DNA from: UMGS1766 sp963597355
GTDB taxonomy: Bacteria > Bacillota > Clostridia > Oscillospirales > Oscillospiraceae
NCBI GenBank assembly: GCA_963597355.1
Contig: CAVBPR010000020.1
Location: 37,010 to 101,009, forward strand
DNA: 64,000 nucleotides
Direction of reading: 5' to 3'
Shown: positions 55,946 through 63,945 of the stretch, one piece after another
Numbering within the stretch: position 1 is the stretch's first letter
Layout of the letters: every line of letters starts with the position of its first letter
Position numbers and translations under genes: made by a program
Notes under the pieces: generated by a model
Databases searched by the model: none
Seen by the model: the letters and a program-made list of their open reading frames with translations, nothing else
What the model was told of the DNA's origin: nothing

Positions 55946-56656
55946 ATGAAGATTGCCATCATTGTAGCGATTATCCTCGCGGTACTCTACTATATTGGCG
56001 CTCAAACCGAGAAAAAGGAAAAGAAGGAACAGGCGGAGCAGAAGAAAAAGGATCTCGCCGCCTTCGACCTGAACACCCCGGAATACTGGAGCAAATACCT
56101 GGGCGACGTTCTGGCGGAAACCTATGAAGGCACCTATGCAGATGCCCAGCGGATGCACGGCAACCAGTTTGCCGAATACATTGCCGTTGCTGCCTCCATG
56201 AAGCGGGAAGAACATCTGGACGGCCTGGTGGAGCTGCAGGCCTATTTGCTGCCCTACGAGATCGTCTGGCTGCTGAAAGACGAAAAGGGCGTCTGGGTTC
56301 GGGTGGAGAACGCCTTTAACGACTTTAAAGCGGACTTTCGCAGCTGCATTGTTTTTGAGGACTGCCCCCATGAGGACGTCATTTCCGAATTTTTGACCTC
56401 CACCAGCCGCAGCGGCATCAGCGCCCTTGGGGTCATGCTGAAAAAGAGCCTGCTGCGCAATGACCGGCTGGTTCTGGAAACCGACGGCCTTCTTCCCTAT
56501 TGCACCCTGCGGGTCAAGGTGCTTCCCACCCCGGCGGCGGAAACCGAACCGGATACTCCGCCGGAGCCGGCGACAGAGGAAGATAATGCCCGGGCCGCTC
56601 TGGAGGCGCAAATGCGGGCGCTGCTGAAGGAAAAGCAGGGAAAAGAAAAAGAGTAA
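55946..56656 (+). CDS. Membrane-anchored protein of unknown function
   Basis: 236 residues, not recognised. One N-terminal helix (IAIIVAIILAVLYYIGA) is followed at once by a Lys/Glu-rich stretch (about 20-40), so the bulk is probably cytoplasmic. Middle region about 45-190 is mixed alpha/beta (GVWVRVENAFNDFKADFRSCIVFEDCPHEDVISEFL). The C-terminus is Pro/Glu-rich then a short basic/acidic helix (about 190-236). It begins six bases after mscL and is 11 bp before the next gene; an operon with both is likely. Confidence 0.7.
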   Translation: MKIAIIVAIILAVLYYIGAQTEKKEKKEQAEQKKKDLAAFDLNTPEYWSKYLGDVLAETYEGTYADAQRMHGNQFAEYIAVAASMKREEHLDGLVELQAYLLPYEIVWLLKDEKGVWVRVENAFNDFKADFRSCIVFEDCPHEDVISEFLTSTSRSGISALGVMLKKSLLRNDRLVLETDGLLPYCTLRVKVLPTPAAETEPDTPPEPATEEDNARAALEAQMRALLKEKQGKEKE

Positions 56657-56667
56657 CGGAGAATTTT

Positions 56668-57027
56668 ATGTTCAACGAAGAACAACAGCAAACCGATCTG
56701 CCGGAGGAGGAGGTTCCCTATGTCCCCTCTCCCGTGTCCCGGCGGATCTGGGCGTGGATGGGCGTGGCTTACGCTCTGATCATCATGGTTCTGCTGACCT
56801 ACTGGATTGCCACCGGCAGTCTGATCGAGGGAATCACCGGCATCATGCTCTTTCCCCTGCTGGGGGCAATGAGCGGTCAGGGCTGGAACAACCTGCGGCT
56901 GTGCCGCAAGGGAGAGCACGGTGGCAATGCCGCTGTGCTCGGCATCACCGCCGGAATGATGGGGCTCCTCGCCCTTGCCAGTCTGGTCTGGGGCGTGGCG
57001 GAGCTGATGAGCCGTCTGGGAGGCTGA
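56668..57027 (+). CDS. Small three-helix membrane protein of unknown function
   Basis: 119 residues. An acidic N-terminus (EEQQQTDLPEEEVPYV) precedes membrane helices at about 30-50, 53-70 and 88-112. Not recognised. It ends one base before the rsmG start, implying translational coupling. Confidence 0.7.
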   Translation: MFNEEQQQTDLPEEEVPYVPSPVSRRIWAWMGVAYALIIMVLLTYWIATGSLIEGITGIMLFPLLGAMSGQGWNNLRLCRKGEHGGNAAVLGITAGMMGLLALASLVWGVAELMSRLGG

Positions 57028-57028
57028 C

Positions 57029-57739
57029 ATGAAGGAAATTCATACTCTGCTTACAGAAGGGCTGACCACCCTCGGTCTGCCGCCAGAACAGGCCGGCCGG
57101 CTGGAGCGCTACTCCACCCTTCTGCTGGAGCAAAACCAGGTAATGAACCTGACCGCCATCACCGATCCCACCGAGGTGGCGCAAAAGCACATGCTGGACT
57201 GCGCCGCCCTGCTGGGAGCTGCGGATTTCCGGGGCGGAAAAAAGCTGATCGATGTGGGCACCGGCGCCGGTTTCCCCGGCGTTGTGCTGGGCATCTGCCA
57301 GCCGGAGCTGGAAATCACTTTGCTGGACAGCCTGAAAAAACGGCTGGACTGGCTGGAAACGGTGGGCAATGACCTGCAGGTTTCTCTCTCCACCGTCCAC
57401 GCCCGAGCCGAGGAGCTGGGGCGGAAGGGGGAATATCGGGAGCAGTTTGACCTTGCCACCGCCCGGGCGGTGGCTGACCTGCGGCTGCTCAGCGAGCTGT
57501 GCCTGCCCTTTGTGAAGGTGGGAGGACAGTTTCTGGCCATGAAGGCAGAGGCCTGTCAGGAGGAGGTGGACGCCTCCGCCCACGCCATTCAACTGCTGGG
57601 AGGACGGCTGAAGCCCACTTATACCTACACCATTCCCGGAACGGACCTGAAGCGAAAGGTGATCGTCATCGAGAAGGTGGCTCCCACTCCGGAGAAATAC
57701 CCCCGGCGATTTGCCAAGATGCAGAAAGATCCCCTGTAA
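57029..57739 (+). CDS. rsmG: 16S rRNA (guanine-527-N7)-methyltransferase
   Basis: 236 residues. SAM-binding motif LIDVGTGAGFPGVVLGICQPELEITLLDSLKKRLDWLE, with NLTAITDPTEVAQKHMLDC upstream and DLATARAVADLRLLSELCLPFVKVGG downstream, all characteristic of RsmG (GidB). Often found near parAB and the origin in Firmicutes, consistent with this location. Confidence 0.95.
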   Translation: MKEIHTLLTEGLTTLGLPPEQAGRLERYSTLLLEQNQVMNLTAITDPTEVAQKHMLDCAALLGAADFRGGKKLIDVGTGAGFPGVVLGICQPELEITLLDSLKKRLDWLETVGNDLQVSLSTVHARAEELGRKGEYREQFDLATARAVADLRLLSELCLPFVKVGGQFLAMKAEACQEEVDASAHAIQLLGGRLKPTYTYTIPGTDLKRKVIVIEKVAPTPEKYPRRFAKMQKDPL

Positions 57740-57807
57740 CGGACTTCCCCGAATCAAAAGCAAAATCATACATTCCCCATCAGAATAGTAGTATTTTGCA
57801 AAAAAGA

Positions 57808-57836
57808 TTGAAACCGGAAGAAAATTGTGATACTGT
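57808..57836 (+). promoter_or_regulatory. Promoter of the minD-like gene
   Basis: TTGAAA, 17 bp, TACTGT, 30 bp before the ATG. Confidence 0.5.
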
Positions 57837-57865
57837 TTTAACTAGAATAGTGGAGGAGAATACCC

Positions 57866-58606
57866 ATGAGCATTGGCACATCCATCGTCATCACATCCGG
57901 CAAGGGCGGAACCGGCAAGACCTCCACAGCGGCTGGGATTGCCTCCTGTCTGGCGGCGATGGGAAACCGGGTGCTGTGCCTGGACTGCGACGTGGGACTG
58001 CGGAACCTGGATCTGATCCTCGGTCTGACGGATCAGGCGCTGATGGATTTCACCGACGTGATGGAAGGTCGGTGCAGTCTGGAGCGCGCCGCTGTGGAGC
58101 ATCCGGTGGTGGACAATCTCTTTCTCCTCACGGCGCCGGTCACCCTGCCGGAAGGCATTGCCGAGGAGGGTATGCGCCGGCTGATGCGGAAGATCCGCGC
58201 TCAGTTTGATTACTGCATCATCGACTGTCCCGCCGGCGTCGGGACAGGGTTTCGTCTGGCCACCTGCGCCGCTGACCGGGCCATTGTGGTCAGCAATGCG
58301 GACTTTGCCGCCCTGCGGGACGGGCAGGCCGCTGTGCAGCGGCTGATGCAGCTGGACATTCCCCTGCATCTGGTGGTAAACCGCCTGCGTCCCCGTCTGC
58401 TGCGGAAAATGCGGATGGACGTGGACGACGCCATGGACAACACCGGTCTTCCCCTGATCGGCATTGTCCCCGAGGACGAACGGGTGACCCTTGCCGCCGC
58501 CCGGGGCGTTCCATTGATTACAACTACCCGCCGGGGCGCGGCCCTGGCTTATTACCACATCGCACAGCGCATCACCGGACAGCGCGTACCGCTGATGCGA
58601 ATCTGA
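57866..58606 (+). CDS. MinD-family ATPase without obvious membrane-targeting helix
   Basis: 246 residues. Deviant Walker A SGKGGTGKTSTAAG (about 11-24), LDCDVGLRNLDLILG (A' motif) and YCIIDCPAGVG (switch II) identify the MinD branch. The protein ends HIAQRITGQRVPLMRI, and the extra amphipathic, basic C-terminal helix that anchors MinD to membranes is not present. No minC or minE lies nearby. It is followed after 33 bp by the MGS-like gene, with which it likely forms an operon. Confidence 0.85.
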   Translation: MSIGTSIVITSGKGGTGKTSTAAGIASCLAAMGNRVLCLDCDVGLRNLDLILGLTDQALMDFTDVMEGRCSLERAAVEHPVVDNLFLLTAPVTLPEGIAEEGMRRLMRKIRAQFDYCIIDCPAGVGTGFRLATCAADRAIVVSNADFAALRDGQAAVQRLMQLDIPLHLVVNRLRPRLLRKMRMDVDDAMDNTGLPLIGIVPEDERVTLAAARGVPLITTTRRGAALAYYHIAQRITGQRVPLMRI

Positions 58607-58639
58607 CCCGATTGCATCGGGAGAAAGGACGCGATTCCC

Positions 58640-59056
58640 ATGAATATTGCCCTGATGGCACATGACCAGAAAAAAGAGCTTATGACCCAGTTCTGCATCG
58701 CCTACTGCGGCATCCTGTCCAAGCACACCGTTTGTGCCACCGGCACCACCGGACGCCATGTGTCCGAAGCCACCGGCATGGACGTGAAACTGTTCATGAG
58801 CCGCGCCCATGGCGGCGTGCAGCAGATTGGCGCACGCATCACCTATGACGAGATCGACATGGTCATCTACTTCTCCTCCCCCAAGGACGAGAAGGACGAG
58901 ACCAACCTGACCTACATCCGCCGCCTCTGCGACGAGCACAACGTGCCCATCGCCACCAACCTGGCAACGGCGGAAATGCTGATTCAGGGGCTGGCCCGGG
59001 GCGACCTGGACTGGCGGGAGATTGCCCATCCCCGGCCCAAGAACCACCAGCTGTAA
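58640..59056 (+). CDS. Methylglyoxal-synthase-like protein lacking key catalytic residues
   Basis: 138 residues. The fold is clear: IALMAHDQKKELM, CATGTTGRHVSEATGMDV, GGVQQIGARI and VPIATNLATAEMLIQ align with MgsA throughout. However, the catalytic base Asp of the GGD motif (Asp71 in E. coli) is Val here (residue 60), and the downstream HDPD segment carrying His98 and Asp101 is replaced by KDEKDETN. The first His-Asp pair (residues 8-9) is kept. It may therefore be a ligand-binding homologue rather than an active methylglyoxal synthase. It follows the MinD-like gene. Confidence 0.8.
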   Translation: MNIALMAHDQKKELMTQFCIAYCGILSKHTVCATGTTGRHVSEATGMDVKLFMSRAHGGVQQIGARITYDEIDMVIYFSSPKDEKDETNLTYIRRLCDEHNVPIATNLATAEMLIQGLARGDLDWREIAHPRPKNHQL

Positions 59057-59069
59057 AACAAACAGCTGC

Positions 59070-59330
59070 CCGCAAAGACGCTGCATGAGTACGTCCCAGC
59101 ACCCCCGGCCAGAGAACGGGGCCAGAGGCTGGAAGCCCCGCCACGGTGAGGAGGGACGGAAGACAGCAGCCGAGCGGAGTCGGAGACGACTGCGCCACTC
59201 TCCCGCACCATGGAGGGGAAAAGGACGGCCGGCTGCCGCTGGTCGTTGAATTTGGGTGGCACCACGAAGCAGATCCACAACATGCGGCCTGCTCTCGTCC
59301 CAAACCGGGGGACGGGAGCAGGTTTTTTTG
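59070..59330 (+). ncRNA. T-box riboswitch, predicted Asp-specific
   Basis: Leader of the hisS operon. Stem I has the AGUA loop-E motif (59088-59091) facing a specifier loop GAA-GAC-A (59159-59165), held between GCTGC/GCAGC and CGTCCC/GGGACG helices. The distal AGAGA and GGCTGGA loops are present. The T-box sequence is TTTGGGTGGCACCACG (59251-59266). The specifier GAC (59162-59164) reads Asp. The antiterminator bulge TGGC would pair with a tRNA ending GCCA, fitting tRNA-Asp (discriminator G) and not tRNA-His (discriminator C). Uncharged tRNA-Asp should raise expression of the operon. Confidence 0.92.
59288..59329 (+). terminator. T-box-controlled intrinsic terminator
   Basis: CCTGCTCTCGTCCC pairs with GGGACGGGAGCAGG (one G-U pair), then seven T, immediately downstream of the T-box sequence. 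Confidence 0.93.
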
Positions 59331-59418
59331 CTGCCAAATGGTTCCCTCTCCGCCGTTCCCCACAGAAACGGCGTCAACTTGATAAAAAACGACACCTGCA
59401 CAGAAAGGACAAACCACT

Positions 59419-60768
59419 ATGATCAAACCCCGCACACTTTCCGGCTTCATGGAGCTGCTCCCCGCACCTCAGCAGCAGATGGAGCGCATTATGAGCACCC
59501 TCCGCAACACTTACTCTCTCTACGGCTTTACCCCTCTGGACACCCCGATTATCGAGGACGCCCAGATCCTTCTGGCCAAGGGCGGCGGCGAAACAGAAAA
59601 GCAGATTTACCGCTTCACCAAAGGGGACAGCGACCTGGCTCTCCGCTTTGACCTGACGGTTCCTCTGGCAAAATACGTTGCCCTGAACTACGGCCAGCTC
59701 TCCTTCCCCTTCCGCCGCTATCAGATCGGCAAGGTCTATCGGGGCGAGCGGGCTCAGCGGGGCCGCTTCCGTGAGTTCTATCAGGCGGACATCGACATCA
59801 TTGGCGACGGCCAGCTGGACATCGTCAACGAGGCGGAAATTCCCTCCATCATCTACCGCACCTTCTCCGCTCTGGGGCTGAAGCGGTTCCAGATCCGGGT
59901 GAACAACCGGAAAATTCTCAACGGCTTCTATGCCATGCAGGGACTTGCAGACAAGAGCCAGGAGGTCATGCGCACGGTGGACAAGCTGGACAAGATTGGC
60001 GCAGAAAAGGTAGGTCAGCTGCTGGTAGAGGACTGCGGCGTCAGCGAAGATGCTGCGGCAGAGATTTTGAAGTTCATCGCCATTCGGGGCACCAATGACG
60101 AGGTGCTCACCGCGCTGGAGGCTTACCGGGGCAAAAACGAGGTGTTCGACACCGGTCTGGACGAGCTGAAAACCGTTACGAAATACCTCTCCAGCTTTGG
60201 CGTGCCGGAGGCCAACTTTGCCGTTGACCTGACCATTGCCCGGGGTCTGGACTACTACACCGGAACGGTTTATGAAACCACCCTGCTGGATCACCCGGAA
60301 ATCGGCAGCGTCTGCTCCGGCGGCCGCTACGACAACCTGGCGGAATACTACACCAACAAGCAGCTCCCCGGCGTGGGCATTTCCATCGGCCTGACCCGCC
60401 TGTTTTACGTGCTGGGCGAGCAGGGCATGCTGAACCCCGACCTGCCCACCGCCCCGGCTGACGTGCTGATCCTGCCTATGACCGACGACCTTGCCCCTGC
60501 CATCGCCCTTGCCACCACCCTGCGAGAGAGCGGCATCCGCACCCAGCTTTACACCGAGCAGAAGAAGTTCAAGGCGAAAATGTCCTATGCGGACAAGCTG
60601 GGCATCCCCTATGTGATCTTCCTGGGCGAGGACGAAATTCAGGAAAAGGTCATCAAGTGGAAGGATCTTGCCACCGGCGAGCAGTACTCCGCCAAACAGG
60701 ACGACGCGGTGAACGCCATTTTTGCCGGTCTGGTAGGAAAAATGGCAGGTAAACCCATCAAAGAATAA
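59419..60768 (+). CDS. hisS: Histidyl-tRNA synthetase
   Basis: 449 residues. Class II motifs: RPRTLSGFMELLP-type start, LALRFDLTVPLAKYVALN, RRYQIGKVYRGERAQRGRFREFYQADIDIIG (motif 2) and the HisRS signatures ARGLDYYTGTVYE and SVCSGGRYDNL. The C-terminal anticodon-binding domain follows (ADVLILPMTDD onward). It is the first gene of the T-box operon hisS-patatin-aspS. Asp-specific control of a HisRS gene is explained by its sharing a transcript with aspS. Confidence 0.97.
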   Translation: MIKPRTLSGFMELLPAPQQQMERIMSTLRNTYSLYGFTPLDTPIIEDAQILLAKGGGETEKQIYRFTKGDSDLALRFDLTVPLAKYVALNYGQLSFPFRRYQIGKVYRGERAQRGRFREFYQADIDIIGDGQLDIVNEAEIPSIIYRTFSALGLKRFQIRVNNRKILNGFYAMQGLADKSQEVMRTVDKLDKIGAEKVGQLLVEDCGVSEDAAAEILKFIAIRGTNDEVLTALEAYRGKNEVFDTGLDELKTVTKYLSSFGVPEANFAVDLTIARGLDYYTGTVYETTLLDHPEIGSVCSGGRYDNLAEYYTNKQLPGVGISIGLTRLFYVLGEQGMLNPDLPTAPADVLILPMTDDLAPAIALATTLRESGIRTQLYTEQKKFKAKMSYADKLGIPYVIFLGEDEIQEKVIKWKDLATGEQYSAKQDDAVNAIFAGLVGKMAGKPIKE

Positions 60769-60834
60769 GTTTGGGGTGGGTGGAAGCCGATGAATTGATT
60801 GCATCGGTTTCCACCGGAATCCCCCGGAAAGAAG

Positions 60835-61692
60835 ATGAATTTTATGTCCAAAATCGGAGCAATCGACGTTGGCGGCGGCTTCCGGGACATTTACGGCTGC
60901 GGCGTGCTGGATGCCTGTCTGGACAACGGCATTTCCTTTGATTACTGCATCGGCGTTTCCGCCGGCAGCGCCAACATGGCCTCCTATCTGGCCGGTCAGA
61001 GGGGGCGGAACTACCGCTTCTATGAAACCTACGGCTTCCGCAAGCAGTATGCCAGCTTCCGCAACCTTCTGTTCAAGCGGAATTTTGTGGACCTGGACTA
61101 CGTTTACTCCACCCTCTCCAACGAGGGAGGCGAAGACCCCCTGGACTGGTATGCCTTTGCCCGCAATCGCGCCCAGTTTATCTGCGTTGCCACCCATGCG
61201 GAAACCGGCGAAACCATTTACTGGGACAAGACCCACACCCGCCGGAACAACTATGACATTTTAAAGGCATCCTCCGCCCTTCCCGGGGTGGGTCAGCCCT
61301 ATGTGGTGGAGGGCGTGCCCTGCTTCGACGGCGGCTTTGCCGATCCCATCCCTCTGAAAAAGGCCTTTGACGACGGATGTGACAAGGTGGTGCTGATCCT
61401 CAGCAAGACAAGAGACACTCTGCGCACCCAGGACAAGGACCGGGGGCCGGCAAAAATGATCCGCCGCCGCTATCCCAAGGCCGCGGAGCAGCTGCTGCTG
61501 CGGTGGAAGAAATACAACGACGGTCTGGCCTACGCCAAGCAGCTGGAGCAGGAGGGCAAGGTGCTGATTGTTGCCCCGGACGACACCTGCGGTGTGGACA
61601 CCCTGAAGCGCACGAAAGAGTCCATGGACGCCCTGTATCACAAGGGCCTTGCAGACGGAGCAAAGATCCTTGATTTCGTTTCCCCGGACTGA
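60835..61692 (+). CDS. Patatin-like phospholipase
   Basis: 285 residues from the ATG at 60835 (an ATG at 60844 is an alternative). The nucleophile elbow is CIGVSAGSAN (GxSxG, about 40), the Gly-rich oxyanion loop AIDVGGGFRDIYGCGVLDACLD (about 7-28) and the Asp dyad in CFDGGFADPIPLKKA (about 165). These define bacterial patatin-like serine acyl hydrolases that act on lipid esters. No signal peptide. It lies between hisS and aspS in the same orientation, 66 and 83 bp from them, and is probably under the T-box. Confidence 0.9.
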   Translation: MNFMSKIGAIDVGGGFRDIYGCGVLDACLDNGISFDYCIGVSAGSANMASYLAGQRGRNYRFYETYGFRKQYASFRNLLFKRNFVDLDYVYSTLSNEGGEDPLDWYAFARNRAQFICVATHAETGETIYWDKTHTRRNNYDILKASSALPGVGQPYVVEGVPCFDGGFADPIPLKKAFDDGCDKVVLILSKTRDTLRTQDKDRGPAKMIRRRYPKAAEQLLLRWKKYNDGLAYAKQLEQEGKVLIVAPDDTCGVDTLKRTKESMDALYHKGLADGAKILDFVSPD

Positions 61693-61775
61693 CCGATCCC
61701 TTCGATTTTTTATCAGGGGTAATTTCTCCCCTTTCATCGATTCAAAAACAACCTGAAAAAGCGAGGTAGAAAACT

Positions 61776-63554
61776 ATGTTTCAATCCCGAACTCACACCT
61801 GCGGCGCGCTGCGTCTGGCCGATGCCGGCAAAACCGTAACCCTTTGCGGCTGGATGGAGAACGTCCGCGAAGTCGGCCAGAATTTCGCCTTCGTCGTGCT
61901 CCGCGACTTCTACGGCACCACCCAGATTGTCATCGAAACCGAGGACATGATGAACGTGGTCAAGCCCCTGAACAAGGAATCCACTCTTCAGGTCACCGGC
62001 GTTGTCCGGGAGCGCACCAGCAAGAACCCGAAGATTCCCACCGGCGACATTGAGGTCGTCCCCACCGCCATCAAGGTGCTAGGCCGCTGCCGCCACAACG
62101 AGCTTCCCTTTGAGATCAACCGCAGTCGGGAGGCCGACGAGTCCGCCCGGCTGAAGTACCGCTATCTGGACCTGCGGAACCCTGCGGTGAAGGACAACAT
62201 TCTTCTCCGCTGCAACGTGGTGTCCGCTCTGCGGCAGGCCATGACGGAGCACGGCTTTCTGGAGATCACCACTCCCATCCTCACCGCCTCCTCTCCCGAG
62301 GGCGCAAGAGACTATCTCGTTCCCTCCCGGAAGCACCCCGGCAAGTTCTATGCTCTGCCCCAGGCACCCCAGCAGTTCAAGCAGCTGCTGATGACCGCCG
62401 GTTTCGACCGCTATTTCCAGATCGCTCCCTGCTTCCGGGACGAGGACGCCCGGGGCGATCGTTCTCCCGGCGAGTTTTACCAGCTGGACATGGAGATGGC
62501 ATTTGCCTCTCAGGAGGACGTATTCGCCGTTCTGGAGGACGTTCTGCCCCCGATCTTTGCCAAGTACGGCAAGTATGACATCGCCTCCACAGCCCCCTTC
62601 CAGCGCATTCCCTATCGGGATGCCATGGAGATTTACGGCTCTGACAAGCCGGACCTGCGCATTGACCTGACCGTGCAGGACGTGACCGACCTGTGCTCCA
62701 AGACGGAGTTCGGCCCCTTCCAGGGCAACACCGTGAAGGCCATCGTGGTTTCCGACTGCAAGCTGGCCCGCAAGGCCATTGACAAGCTCTGTGCTGAAGT
62801 CGAGGTTCAGTCCGGAGAAAAGGCCTACTGGTGCAAGGTGGACGAGGCCGGCAACCTCACCGGCGGCGTAAGCAAATTCCTTCAGGACAGCAAGGACGCC
62901 CTGACGGAACAGCTGAACCTGAAGAGCGGCGATTTCATCGGCTTTACTGCCGGCACGCTGCTTGCTGCCCAGAAGACCGCCGGCGTGCTGCGCACCAAGC
63001 TGGGCGCCGCCTGCGAGGGCCACATGGACACCGAGCGGTATGAATTCTGCTGGATTGTGGACTTCCCCATGTATGAAATCGGCGAGGAGTCCGGCCAGCT
63101 GGAGTTCTGCCACAACCCCTTCTCCATGCCCTCCGGCGGACTGGAAACTCTGCTGGCCGCCGAGCGGGGTGAGATCGATCCCCTGACCATCACCGCCGAC
63201 CAGTACGACCTGGTGTGCAACGGCGTGGAGCTGTCCAGCGGCGCGGTGCGGAACCACGACCCGGAGATCATGGTCAAGGCCTTTGAGCTGGTGCGGCTGG
63301 GAGAAGAGGACGTAAAGGCCAAATTCCCCGCCATGTACAATGCCTTCACCTATGGTGCGCCTCCTCATGCCGGCATCGCTCCCGGCGTGGACCGGATGGT
63401 CATGCTGCTGGCCGGCGAGGACTCCATTCGGGAAATTATCCCCTTCCCCATGAACAAGAACGCTCAGGACGTGATGATGGGTTCTCCCTCCACGGTGGAG
63501 CAAAAGCAGCTGGACGAGGTGCACATCGCCATCGTCGGGGAGACGGAGGAGTAA
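61776..63554 (+). CDS. aspS: Aspartyl-tRNA synthetase
   Basis: 592 residues, the bacterial type with a GAD insertion domain (about 290-430). N-terminal OB anticodon-binding domain (VTLCGWMENVREVGQNFAFVVLRDF), motif 2 QIAPCFRDEDARGDRSPGEFYQLDMEM, motif 3 GIAPGVDRMVMLLAG. It is the last gene of the T-box operon and the one matching the GAC specifier. Whether it charges tRNA-Asp only or also tRNA-Asn cannot be told by eye. Confidence 0.97.
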   Translation: MFQSRTHTCGALRLADAGKTVTLCGWMENVREVGQNFAFVVLRDFYGTTQIVIETEDMMNVVKPLNKESTLQVTGVVRERTSKNPKIPTGDIEVVPTAIKVLGRCRHNELPFEINRSREADESARLKYRYLDLRNPAVKDNILLRCNVVSALRQAMTEHGFLEITTPILTASSPEGARDYLVPSRKHPGKFYALPQAPQQFKQLLMTAGFDRYFQIAPCFRDEDARGDRSPGEFYQLDMEMAFASQEDVFAVLEDVLPPIFAKYGKYDIASTAPFQRIPYRDAMEIYGSDKPDLRIDLTVQDVTDLCSKTEFGPFQGNTVKAIVVSDCKLARKAIDKLCAEVEVQSGEKAYWCKVDEAGNLTGGVSKFLQDSKDALTEQLNLKSGDFIGFTAGTLLAAQKTAGVLRTKLGAACEGHMDTERYEFCWIVDFPMYEIGEESGQLEFCHNPFSMPSGGLETLLAAERGEIDPLTITADQYDLVCNGVELSSGAVRNHDPEIMVKAFELVRLGEEDVKAKFPAMYNAFTYGAPPHAGIAPGVDRMVMLLAGEDSIREIIPFPMNKNAQDVMMGSPSTVEQKQLDEVHIAIVGETEE

Positions 63555-63613
63555 GCGCTCCCCTTCCTGCAAGTCCTCTTTCATGGCAGTTATCCACTTT
63601 TCCACTTCGTTTT

Positions 63614-63647
63614 CCACACCCCCATTTCCCGGGGGTGTGGTTTTTTT
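63614..63647 (+). terminator. Terminator of the hisS-aspS operon
   Basis: CCACACCCCC, loop ATTTCCC, GGGGGTGTGG, seven T, 60 bp after aspS. The remainder of the 391-base gap holds DnaA-box-like motifs, a GTTA/TAAC inverted repeat and the next promoter. Confidence 0.92.
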
Positions 63648-63814
63648 CCCCATAAATAGGGGTTGACAAGGGTTTCACCCCACTAAATAGCTTTTCTGAC
63701 CCCTTCGATCCCCCTGTTTTCCTCTTTGCCTGTGGAAAACTTTATCCCCTCCATTTTGCATGATACCGGCGGTTGTCTGTCAAAACGGGAAAAAATAAGC
63801 GAAATCAAACTTTC

Positions 63815-63830
63815 TTGTTAAAAAAATAAC
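63815..63830. promoter_or_regulatory. Candidate Rex-like operator
   Basis: TTGTTAAAAAAATAAC, an inverted GTTA/TAAC repeat resembling the redox sensor Rex site (TTGTTAA-n4-TTAACAA), 25 bp upstream of the -35 box of the thiolase promoter. Clostridial thl-type promoters are known Rex targets; the right half here is imperfect. Confidence 0.35.
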
Positions 63831-63854
63831 GTTCCTGTCTTTCCCTTCTTACCG

Positions 63855-63883
63855 TTGATTTTATGGACAGATAGTCTTATAAT
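63855..63883 (+). promoter_or_regulatory. Promoter of the thiolase gene
   Basis: TTGATT, 17 bp, perfect TATAAT, 63 bp before the ATG. Confidence 0.75.
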
Positions 63884-63945
63884 CTTTACGAACCCTTTTT
63901 TTTAAAGGTTATTTCCATAACAATTTCATCTTGGAGGTATTTACC

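Noticed and set aside
59096..59300. Short open frames inside the hisS leader.
   Set aside because: They fall within the T-box stem I and antiterminator; no ribosome-binding sites.
61715..61735. AGGGG...CCCCT hairpin between the patatin and aspS as a terminator.
   Set aside because: The stem is only five base pairs with no T-run; it would also separate aspS from its T-box, which is unlikely.
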